Position numbers and translations under genes: made by a program. 13,002 bases of DNA from contig JAUMSA010000016.1 of the NCBI GenBank assembly GCA_031293105.1, positions 1-13,002 of the forward strand, read 5' to 3'. Source of the stretch: Butyricicoccus sp. GTDB taxonomy: Bacteria > Bacillota > Clostridia > Oscillospirales > Butyricicoccaceae. The notes under the pieces are model-generated. The model searched no databases and was not told where the DNA came from. It saw only the letters and a list, made by a program, of their open reading frames with translations. How positions within the stretch are numbered: the stretch's first letter is position 1; each line of letters opens with the position of its first letter. Positions 1 to 6,327 of the stretch are shown here, piece by piece.

Positions 1-14
1 TTTCAAAAGATCAC

Positions 15-44
15 AAGCCATCCCGTTTTCTTGCGGGATGGCTT
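15..44. terminator. Hairpin terminator after gpsA
   Basis: An 11-bp perfect stem (15-25 pairing with 34-44) encloses an 8-base loop and lies 14 bases beyond the gpsA stop codon. Read on the minus strand, the bases after the stem are GTGATCTTTTG, a broken T run. Read on the plus strand, the stem is followed by a short T run at 43-46. It probably closes the gpsA transcript, but it may also or mainly serve a plus-strand gene ending left of the window. The orientation is therefore left open. Confidence 0.7.
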
Positions 45-57
45 TTCGATTCGGCTG

Positions 58-1068
58 TTAGCTCAGCCAAACTTCTGCGCTTTCGTGTGTTTTTGCACGG
101 CTCATCAGCGCGCGGATGCCATCCATGGCATCGCCGCCCTCGTACAAGACGTGGTACATCGCTTCCACGATCGGCATGCTGACGCCCATCTTTTGGGCCA
201 GCATATACCCGGCTTCGGTCGCGTAATAGCCTTCGACCACTGCGCCGACCTCGTCCATGGCCTCCTTGGGCGTTTTGCCCTGGCCGATGAGGATGCCCGC
301 GCGGCGGTTGCGCGAGTGCATCGAGCAGCAGGTGACGATCAGGTCGCCCACGCCGGACAGACCGGCAAAGGTATCTTGCCGCGCGCCGAGCTTGACGCCC
401 AAGCGGGCGATCTCGGTCAGTCCGCGGGTCATAAGCGCGGCCTTGGAGTTATCCCCCAGCCCCAAACCGTCCGAAATGCCGGCGCCCAGGGCGATGATGT
501 TCTTAAACGCACCGCCGAGCTCGGCCCCGACGATATCGGGCGAGGTATAGACGCGGAAGACCGGGCTCATGAACACGTCCTGGGTCAGTTCGGCCGCCTT
601 GCGGCTGGCCGACGCGGCCACAATCGCGGTCGGCACCCCGCGCGAGACTTCTTCGGCATGGGTCGGGCCGGTGAGCGCAACCACCGGGTTTTTGCCGTGC
701 ATCGCCCGGTCGATGGTCTCGGAAAAACGGCAATAGCCATGTTTGGCGTCCAATCCCTTGCCTACGTTGACCACCGGGATGCCCTCGGGCAGCACAGCGG
801 CCAGGCTCTCGGCCGTTGAAGCGACCGCAAAGCTCGGCACCGCCATGACGACCATGTCGGCGTCCTTTACGCCTTGCATGTCGTTGGTGATGTCAATTTC
901 CTCCGGGATTTTCACACCGGGCAGCAGCTTTTCATTCGAGCGCTCGCGCTGCAAACGCTCGCACTCTTCCTTAAAGAAGGTCCACATGGTGACCTTGTGC
1001 CCGTTGTTGTGCAGCAAAATCGCCAGGGCCGAACCCCAGCCGCCGCTGCCAAGAACAAAGATTTTCAT
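58..1068 (-). CDS. gpsA: NAD(P)H-dependent glycerol-3-phosphate dehydrogenase
   Basis: This enzyme reduces dihydroxyacetone phosphate to sn-glycerol-3-phosphate in the cytoplasm, supplying the backbone for phospholipids. At 336 residues it has the usual family length. The N-terminal Rossmann fold shows GSGGWGSALA at residues 7-16, followed by GKGLD around 103-107 and GPTHAEE around 134-140 (GPSHAEE in many homologues). The catalytic lysine is K189 in GGAFKN, followed by the conserved GLGLGDNSKAALMTRG block (201-216) and GLSGVGDL (236-243). The start has GAGGG eight bases upstream. It begins 11 bases after the plsY stop, so the two are almost certainly co-transcribed; the product of GpsA is the substrate of PlsY. 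No oddity is seen in the active-site motifs. Confidence 0.97.
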   Translation of the reverse strand: MKIFVLGSGGWGSALAILLHNNGHKVTMWTFFKEECERLQRERSNEKLLPGVKIPEEIDITNDMQGVKDADMVVMAVPSFAVASTAESLAAVLPEGIPVVNVGKGLDAKHGYCRFSETIDRAMHGKNPVVALTGPTHAEEVSRGVPTAIVAASASRKAAELTQDVFMSPVFRVYTSPDIVGAELGGAFKNIIALGAGISDGLGLGDNSKAALMTRGLTEIARLGVKLGARQDTFAGLSGVGDLIVTCCSMHSRNRRAGILIGQGKTPKEAMDEVGAVVEGYYATEAGYMLAQKMGVSMPIVEAMYHVLYEGGDAMDGIRALMSRAKTHESAEVWLS

Positions 1069-1079
1069 GACTCATACCC

Positions 1080-1709
1080 TCATTTCTTTTCCGCGTCTTG
1101 TTCAATCTGCGGTTTGGAGTGGAAGGAAAACCGGTTTTCTTTGCCGGTCAGGATGCGCTTGATATTGGAACGGTGCATAAAGATGACCGCAGCCGACATG
1201 CAGGCGGACACGACGGTCAGCCGCACATCGTGATGGAAAATCTGCATGGTGATGGGGAAGCTGATGGCCCCCACAATGGAGCCGAGCGACACCCACCGGG
1301 TCAGCCCGACGGCAATCATAAAGAGGACAAACGCCACCAAAAAGATGCGCCAGTCCAAAAAGACCAACATGGTCGCGCCGACCAGCACGCCTTTGCCGCC
1401 GCGGAAACCAAAATACACCGGAAACACGTGGCCGAGAATCACGAAAATACCGGCCACCAGTTTGCCCATCATGCCGGCAAGCATCCCGCCAATGGCCAGC
1501 GCGACCGCGGCTTTGCCGATGTCGCCCACCAGCACGAGCACAGTTTTACCGGCGCCCATGGTGCGGTAGGCATTGGTCAGCCCGGCGTTGCCACTGCCAT
1601 AGGTGCGGATGTCCTTGCCGAGCGTCAGCTTACAGATGATGATGGCAAAGCTCAGCGAACCCAGCAGATAGGCAATGGCTGCAATGATGCAAAAATGAGA
1701 TACCCCCAT
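1080..1709 (-). CDS. plsY: Acyl-phosphate:glycerol-3-phosphate acyltransferase
   Basis: This integral membrane enzyme transfers an acyl chain from acyl-phosphate to position 1 of glycerol-3-phosphate, giving lysophosphatidate, the first committed step of phospholipid synthesis in most Gram-positives. The 209-residue protein is strongly hydrophobic with several membrane segments, starting with residues about 5-28. The PlsY signature loops are visible: GSGNAGLTNAYRTMG (38-52, where many members have GAT for GLT), the glycine-rich PVYFGFRGGKGV, and TRWVSLGS. The tail is basic and polar. The start has AGAGGAGG six bases upstream. It lies 21 bases after der and 11 bases before gpsA, inside one transcription unit. 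Its partner PlsX is not in this window. Confidence 0.95.
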   Translation of the reverse strand: MGVSHFCIIAAIAYLLGSLSFAIIICKLTLGKDIRTYGSGNAGLTNAYRTMGAGKTVLVLVGDIGKAAVALAIGGMLAGMMGKLVAGIFVILGHVFPVYFGFRGGKGVLVGATMLVFLDWRIFLVAFVLFMIAVGLTRWVSLGSIVGAISFPITMQIFHHDVRLTVVSACMSAAVIFMHRSNIKRILTGKENRFSFHSKPQIEQDAEKK

Positions 1710-1730
1710 AGCTGTCCTCCTCTGATTCGG

Positions 1731-3056
1731 TCATTCTTTATCCCCGCGCTGGCGCACGATGATGCGCACCGGCGTACCGGTCAGGCCAAAGACCTCCCGG
1801 ATCTGGTTTTCCAGATAGCGCTGATAGGAGAAATGGAACAGCCGCGCATCGTTGCAGAAAAAGACGAACGTCGGCGGGGTCACGCCAGCCTGGGTGACAT
1901 AATAGATCTTCAGGCGGCGGCCCTTATCGGTGGGCGGCTGGACGCGCGCGGTCGCCTCGGCCAAAATGGAGTTGAGCTGGCCGGTCGGGATGCGCTTGTG
2001 GTTCTGCTCGTAGACTTCGGCGATCAGGCCATAGAGCTTATCCACCCGCTGGCCGGTCAGCGCCGAGATGAACAGCACGGGCGCATAGGGCATATAGGCC
2101 AGGCCTTCGCGCACGCGCAGGGTATATTCCTTCATCGTGCTGCCGTCCTTTTCGACCAAATCCCATTTGTTGACCACAATGATGCAGGCCTTGCCTGCGT
2201 TGTGCGCTTCGCCCGCAACCTTGGTGTCCTGTTCGGTCACGCCTTCGGTCGCGTCAATCATGATGACGCACACATCGGCGCGCTCGACCGCCATGAGCGA
2301 ACGCATGACCGAGAATTTTTCGATTTTTTCCTCGACCTTGGACTTCTTGCGGATGCCCGCCGTGTCGATGAAGGTGAACTTGCCGTGGGCATTGTCCACA
2401 TCGGCGTCCACGCTGTCGCGCGTGGTGCCCGCGACGTTGGACACAATCACGCGTTCCTCGCCCAGCACCTTATTGAGCAAACTGGACTTGCCCACATTGG
2501 GTTTGCCGATGAGCGCCACTCGGATGCGGCCTTCGTCCTCGCCGTCCCCATCCTCGGGCGGGAAATGCTCGTACACCGCGTCCAGCAGGTCGCCGGTGCC
2601 GTAGCCGTGCAGGGCCGAAATGCCGAACGGGTCGCCCAGCCCCAGGTTATAAAACTCAAAGATGCCCGGGTCGGGTGCGCCCGGCTTGTCGCATTTATTG
2701 ACTGCCAGCACAATCGGCTTGCCCGAGCGCTGGAGCATGGAGGCGACTTCCTCGTCGGCCGCGGTCACACCGGTCTTGAGGTCGGTGATGAACACGATGA
2801 CATCCGCGTGGTGGATGGCCGCTTCGGCCTGGTATCGCATGAATTTTAAGATTTCGTTATCGTTTCGCGGCTCGATGCCGCCGGTATCGATGACCGAAAA
2901 GGTCCGGCCGCGCCATTCGCTATCTGCATACAGGCGATCACGCGTCACGCCCGGCGTGTCCTCGACAATGGACAGGCGCTTACCGGCCAGACGGTTAAAA
3001 AGCTGCGACTTGCCGACATTCGGACGGCCGACAATGGCAACCGTAGGTTTCGACAT
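1731..3056 (-). CDS. der: Ribosome assembly GTPase Der (EngA)
   Basis: Der is an essential tandem-domain GTPase that acts in late maturation of the 50S ribosomal subunit. The 441-residue length fits the family. G domain 1 shows the P-loop GRPNVGKS (10-17), DTPGVTRDR (33-41), DTGG (57-60) and NKCD (120-123). G domain 2 shows GKPNVGKSS (184-192), VAGTTRDS (208-215), DTAG (231-234) and NKWD (296-299). The rest is the C-terminal KH-like domain, rich in basic residues. An acidic linker (about 166-176) separates the two G domains. In the first P-loop the residue after GKS is Gln (GKSQLF), where Thr or Ser is common; GKS itself is intact. The AAGGAGG ribosome binding site overlaps the stop of the upstream DUF512 gene, which suggests coupled translation. 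Confidence 0.97.
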   Translation of the reverse strand: MSKPTVAIVGRPNVGKSQLFNRLAGKRLSIVEDTPGVTRDRLYADSEWRGRTFSVIDTGGIEPRNDNEILKFMRYQAEAAIHHADVIVFITDLKTGVTAADEEVASMLQRSGKPIVLAVNKCDKPGAPDPGIFEFYNLGLGDPFGISALHGYGTGDLLDAVYEHFPPEDGDGEDEGRIRVALIGKPNVGKSSLLNKVLGEERVIVSNVAGTTRDSVDADVDNAHGKFTFIDTAGIRKKSKVEEKIEKFSVMRSLMAVERADVCVIMIDATEGVTEQDTKVAGEAHNAGKACIIVVNKWDLVEKDGSTMKEYTLRVREGLAYMPYAPVLFISALTGQRVDKLYGLIAEVYEQNHKRIPTGQLNSILAEATARVQPPTDKGRRLKIYYVTQAGVTPPTFVFFCNDARLFHFSYQRYLENQIREVFGLTGTPVRIIVRQRGDKE

Positions 3057-3070
3057 AGGGGGAAACCTCC

Positions 3071-4372
3071 TTATTCTTCAAAAATCTTGGCCAGCAGGTC
3101 GGCGCCGTCGATCTCGACCGGCACCACCGGCACGCCGATGCGCGCGCTGACCTCGGCGGGCGTCCGATCGTCCAAAAAGACATCGCCGCCGTCGCGCAGC
3201 ATGTTGGCCGAAATGAGCACCCGCTCGCCCAAATCCCGGCCTTCCAGTTGGGCGGCCAGATCCTGGCCGGTGATGAGGCCAGCCACCGAAACGCCATGCC
3301 CAAAGAAATCGTTGCGAATCTCGACGACTTTTCCGTCTAAATTATCGCACACCTGCCCGGCCTCGTCAATGAGTTTTGCCAGACTGGGGCCAGCCGCGGT
3401 GCCGGTGGCGATGGTGAACGGCCGCGCCGTGCGGCCCGCGTAATCGGGCAGCGCCAGCCGGAACTCCTCCATAAACAGGGGCAGCATGCCGATTCCGTTT
3501 TCAAACTGGGTGAAATCCTCGTAATAATCGGCATCCGGCAGCGGCCGTCCGGCCTTGAGGTACAGTTCGTCCCCGCCCCAGGCCAGGCGTGTGCCGTGTT
3601 TTGCAAGGCAGTCGGCGGCAAAGGCTTCCACGATGTCCAGAATGCGCCCCGCGCCTTCTACTGACGTGGGTTTGAGCGGATACAGCCCTTCGCGGTGGCG
3701 GGTCATGCCAAACGGCACGACCGAAATGCTGTTCACGGCTGGGAACAGCGCTTCCAGGTCGCGCAGCGACCGGACGAGCTCCTCCCCGTCGTTGAGGCCC
3801 TCGCACACGACCAGCTGGCAATTCATCGTGATGCCCGCCTCGGCAAAGCGCGGCAGCAGCTTCAGCGCTTCGCCCGCGCGCGGGTTGCGCAGCATCTGGA
3901 CGCGCAATTCAGGGTTGGTCGTCTGCACCGAGATGTTGATGGGCGAGATGTGCATGCGCAAAATGCGCTGCACGTCCTCCTCGGACAGGTTGGTCATCGA
4001 GATATAGTTGCCCATCAAAAAGGACAGGCGCGCATCGTCGTCCTTGACATACAGTGTATCACGCATGCCGCGGGGAAGCTGGTCGATAAAGCAAAAGACA
4101 CATTTGTTGGAGCACCGCTTCATTTTATCCATCAGATAGTGCTCAAAATTCAGGCCCAGCGGTTCACCTTCGCCTTTGCGCACGCGAACCTCCCGCGTCT
4201 GTCCGGCTGCATCCTGCACCAAAAGCGTCACACGGCTGTCGTAACTATAAAATTTCAGGTCGAGCACGTCCCGGATGGGGGCGCCGTCGATTTTCAGCAG
4301 CGTTTCCCCGGCCTGGACACCGGCGCGCGCGCAGGGCGAACCCGGATCGACCGATACGATTTTGGACGCCAT
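3071..4372 (-). CDS. DUF512 radical-SAM protein with PDZ domain
   Basis: The function of this family is not established; it is a conserved Clostridia neighbour of der. The 433-residue protein starts with a PDZ-like domain (about 1-60, with SPCARAGVQAGETLLKIDG). A CxxxCxxC cluster follows as C87, C91 and C94 (RCSNKCVFCF), typical of a 4Fe-4S radical-SAM centre. The C-terminal half carries the DUF512 region with conserved GGDELYLKAGRPLP. It is probably a cytoplasmic Fe-S enzyme of unknown substrate. An ATG exists nine codons further upstream (4399), but that one falls just beside the preceding hairpin. The chosen ATG at 4372 has AAAGGAGGG with a five-base spacer. The gene is 14 bases from der, so co-expression with a ribosome assembly factor is likely; a role in that process is only inference. 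Confidence 0.9.
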   Translation of the reverse strand: MASKIVSVDPGSPCARAGVQAGETLLKIDGAPIRDVLDLKFYSYDSRVTLLVQDAAGQTREVRVRKGEGEPLGLNFEHYLMDKMKRCSNKCVFCFIDQLPRGMRDTLYVKDDDARLSFLMGNYISMTNLSEEDVQRILRMHISPINISVQTTNPELRVQMLRNPRAGEALKLLPRFAEAGITMNCQLVVCEGLNDGEELVRSLRDLEALFPAVNSISVVPFGMTRHREGLYPLKPTSVEGAGRILDIVEAFAADCLAKHGTRLAWGGDELYLKAGRPLPDADYYEDFTQFENGIGMLPLFMEEFRLALPDYAGRTARPFTIATGTAAGPSLAKLIDEAGQVCDNLDGKVVEIRNDFFGHGVSVAGLITGQDLAAQLEGRDLGERVLISANMLRDGGDVFLDDRTPAEVSARIGVPVVPVEIDGADLLAKIFEE

Positions 4373-4403
4373 GCCGTCCCTCCTTTCACAAAAGTCCACA
4401 CAT

Positions 4404-4433
4404 GAAAATAGGGAAAGCCGGAGCTTCCCCTAT
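4404..4433 (-). terminator. Hairpin between rpmF and the DUF512 gene
   Basis: In minus-strand RNA, 4423-4433 pairs with 4408-4418 over 11 bp, with a UCCG loop at 4419-4422. One pair is G·U in minus-strand RNA and would be an A·C mismatch in plus-strand RNA, which supports function on the minus strand. The stem is followed by TTTTC. The T run is short, so this is probably a partial terminator or processing site. It would lower expression of the DUF512-der-plsY-gpsA genes relative to yceD-rpmF. I see no clear separate promoter in the 35 bases between it and the DUF512 start. Confidence 0.65.
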
Positions 4434-4450
4434 CCTTCATTTCGATTTGA

Positions 4451-4633
4451 TTACGCCTCAGTCTTGACAACCTCACGGCCGTTGTAGTAGCCGCAAGCCT
4501 TGCACATTCTGTGGGCCAGCTTGAACTCACCGCAGTTCGGGCACTTGGTCATGCCGGGGAGCGAAAGCTTCCAGTGGGAGTTACGTCTCTTATCACGTCT
4601 TGCTTTGGACGTTTTTCTCTTAGGTACTGCCAT
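4451..4633 (-). CDS. rpmF: 50S ribosomal protein L32
   Basis: This is a small structural protein of the large ribosomal subunit. It has 60 residues with the diagnostic N-terminus MAVPKRKTSKARRDKRR. A zinc ribbon is formed by C31, C34, C44 and C47 (CPNC and CKAC), so this is the zinc-binding (C+) form. The ribosome binding site GGAGGTG lies just upstream of the start and is near-perfect, as expected for an abundant ribosomal protein. It follows yceD by 41 bases, the classic yceD-rpmF pair. In many bacteria plsX and fab genes follow; here they are replaced by a hairpin and the DUF512 gene. Confidence 0.98.
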   Translation of the reverse strand: MAVPKRKTSKARRDKRRNSHWKLSLPGMTKCPNCGEFKLAHRMCKACGYYNGREVVKTEA

Positions 4634-4674
4634 GTGGTAACACCTCCTACCTCTATGTTCTGTTTATTTGCAAC

Positions 4675-5181
4675 CTAGTTTGAATCCTTCTTGTCTCCCA
4701 AAAGGGTGGCAAGCGCCGCCAGGCGTGGATCCACCTGCTTGGACTCGCACGTGCATGCGGTCACATTGCGGTCCGCACCGCAAACCGGGCAAAGCCCTTT
4801 GCAGTCCTCCTTGCAGAGATAGGTCATGCGCACCTGTAACAACAACTCGGGGATGAGCACATCCTCGACTTCCACCGCGTCCTCGGTCAAAAGGAAAACG
4901 TCGTCCTCCTCTTCTCCTTCGCGGGAAAGCACAGTTTCGACCTGCGCTTCGAGCGGCACGTCGAGCGGTTTCAAGCAGCGCGCGCAATGGGTGGAATACA
5001 CAGCCTGCACGCCAGCCGTCAATTTGAGCACGCCCAAATGGTTGACGATCTCGCCCTGGTATTGCACCGGCTGCTGGAAGGGATGCTCCCCATAGACCGC
5101 CTCGGCCGACAGATCGGCCTGGCCGGCAAACGGGATTTTGCTTCCATACACGCCGCTGAGTTTTTTTAGATCAATCCTCAT
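4675..5181 (-). CDS. yceD: DUF177 / YceD family protein
   Basis: YceD proteins are small, conserved and encoded next to rpmF. They have been linked to large-subunit rRNA maturation in bacteria and plants, but the biochemical role is not settled. The 168-residue protein has a Cys pair at C66 and C69 (HCARC). A Cys-rich C-terminal segment follows, with C123, C127, C131, C134, C143 and C145, including DCKGLCPVCG, the family hallmark. An acidic stretch (88-97) lies between them. The cysteines suggest metal binding. It is the first gene after a strong promoter, with a very short leader of about 18 bases and GAGG upstream of the ATG. The gene symbol is used in the family sense. Confidence 0.9.
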   Translation of the reverse strand: MRIDLKKLSGVYGSKIPFAGQADLSAEAVYGEHPFQQPVQYQGEIVNHLGVLKLTAGVQAVYSTHCARCLKPLDVPLEAQVETVLSREGEEEDDVFLLTEDAVEVEDVLIPELLLQVRMTYLCKEDCKGLCPVCGADRNVTACTCESKQVDPRLAALATLLGDKKDSN

Positions 5182-5206
5182 ACCTACCTCACATGGTACA
5201 TCTGAT

Positions 5207-5236
5207 AGTATACTATACTCAAATTGGGTTTGTCAA
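5207..5236 (-). promoter_or_regulatory. Strong sigma-A promoter of yceD-rpmF
   Basis: On the minus strand a perfect -35 TTGACA (5231-5236) is followed by an 18-base spacer and the -10 TATACT (5207-5212). Transcription should start near 5200, leaving a leader of about 18 bases before yceD. The -10 is embedded in a 12-bp perfect palindrome, ATAGTATACTAT (5205-5216), which could be an operator or simply a consequence of the AT-rich -10. It is divergent from the plus-strand promoter at 5260-5288. Confidence 0.88.
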
Positions 5237-5259
5237 CAAAAATACGCACGAAAAGCATA

Positions 5260-5288
5260 TTTTCTTTTTGCCTTCGCTGCGTTATACT
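5260..5288 (+). promoter_or_regulatory. Probable promoter of the pseudouridine synthase gene
   Basis: The -10 TATACT (5283-5288) lies 31 bases ahead of the TTG start codon. With a 17-base spacer the -35 would be TTTTCT (5260-5265), a weak match. The leader would be about 24 bases and contains the GGAGGAG ribosome binding site at 5307-5313. The call rests mainly on the -10 and on position. Confidence 0.5.
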
Positions 5289-5318
5289 AAAAGGGAACAA
5301 CAAAACGGAGGAGTTTCC

Positions 5319-6287
5319 TTGAAAGAATACATCATTTCCAAAAACGACAGCGGCCAGCGCCTGAATAAATTTCTGGAAAAGGCTGTCCCCCTGCTCCCGC
5401 CCGGGCTGATGCACAAATATTTCCGGTTAAAGCGCATCAAGGTCAACGGCAAACGCTCGGAGCCTGCTTACCGGCTCGCGGAAGGCGACCTGATACAATT
5501 ATACATCAACGATGAATTTTTTGAAACCCCTTCCGAACAAGAAGCCTATCAAAAAATTCAGACGCCGCGCCTGTCCATCGTGTACGAGGATGAGCACATC
5601 CTGCTGGCTGACAAAAAGCCTGGCATGGTCGTCCACGCCGACGAGCAGGGCGATACCGATACGCTCATCGCTCACATCCAGGCCTACCTCTACCAGTCGG
5701 GCCAGTGGAATCCGGCCGATGCCCTATCCTTTACCCCGGCGCTGTGCAACCGCATCGACCGCAACACCGGCGGTATTGTCATCGCGGCCAAGACCGCCGA
5801 AGCCCTGCGCATTCTAAACGACAAGATCAAGCATCACGAACTGACCAAGCGGTATCTGTGCGTCGTGCATGGTACCCCTGCCCCGCGCAAGGGCTTGATC
5901 GAAAACTATCTGCGGCGCGACGAAAAACGCAAACAAGTCCAGCTTTTCGAGCATCCCGCGCCGGGCGCCAAGATCGCCAAGACGGTCTATCGCACCCTGG
6001 CCAGCCGGGATGGGCTGTCGCTCGTGGAGTGTACGCTTCTGACCGGCCGCACCCATCAAATCCGCGCCCACATGGCTTCCCTGGGCTGTCCCCTGCTCGG
6101 CGACGGCAAATACGGCCGCAACGAACAGAACAAGCGCTACCGCGAAACCGGTCAGCTGCTGTATTCGTACGCACTGACCTTCCAGTTTCAGTCGGACGCC
6201 GGGGCGCTCGCGTATCTAAACGGCCGGACGTTCACGGTGCAAAGCATTCCGTTTGTACAAAAGTATTTCCCAGACTATCGGTTTTAA
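5319..6287 (+). CDS. RluA-family 23S rRNA-type pseudouridine synthase
   Basis: This enzyme isomerises uridine to pseudouridine in RNA, most likely rRNA. The exact target cannot be told from sequence, so no rluB/C/D-type symbol is given. The 322-residue protein has an N-terminal S4 RNA-binding domain (about 10-62, with FRLKRIKVNGKR) and a pseudouridine synthase domain. The catalytic aspartate is D147 in NRIDRNTGG, the family's HRLDxxTSG motif with Asn for His. The second signature RTHQIRAHMASLG (244-256) is followed by PLLGDGKYG. I choose TTG at 5319 because GGAGGAG lies five bases upstream and the S4 domain begins right after it. A longer frame from an ATG at 5193 would start upstream of the likely promoter. 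It is the only plus-strand protein gene here. Confidence 0.92.
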   Translation: MKEYIISKNDSGQRLNKFLEKAVPLLPPGLMHKYFRLKRIKVNGKRSEPAYRLAEGDLIQLYINDEFFETPSEQEAYQKIQTPRLSIVYEDEHILLADKKPGMVVHADEQGDTDTLIAHIQAYLYQSGQWNPADALSFTPALCNRIDRNTGGIVIAAKTAEALRILNDKIKHHELTKRYLCVVHGTPAPRKGLIENYLRRDEKRKQVQLFEHPAPGAKIAKTVYRTLASRDGLSLVECTLLTGRTHQIRAHMASLGCPLLGDGKYGRNEQNKRYRETGQLLYSYALTFQFQSDAGALAYLNGRTFTVQSIPFVQKYFPDYRF

Positions 6288-6291
6288 TAGG

Positions 6292-6323
6292 AAAAAGAGG
6301 CGGTTTTTGCCGCCTCTTTTTTT
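6292..6323. terminator. Bidirectional terminator between converging genes
   Basis: A GC-rich core stem AGAGGCGG / CCGCCTCT (6296-6303 with 6310-6317) has a 6-base loop and is flanked by A5 on the left and a T7 run on the right. It therefore works as a T-tailed intrinsic terminator in both directions. It lies five bases after the pseudouridine synthase stop and five bases after the pnp stop on the other strand, so one element ends both transcripts. Confidence 0.92.
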
Positions 6324-6327
6324 ATTC

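Noticed and set aside
1098..2849. Long plus-strand open frame of 583 codons opposite plsY and der
   Set aside because: It lies antisense to two clearly conserved genes, has no plausible ribosome binding site, and its His/Asp/Arg/Gly-rich composition is that of a GC-rich antisense shadow.
5193..5318. Upstream extension of the pseudouridine synthase to an ATG at 5193
   Set aside because: The extension lies ahead of the likely promoter, has no ribosome binding site and is not family sequence; TTG at 5319 has GGAGGAG.
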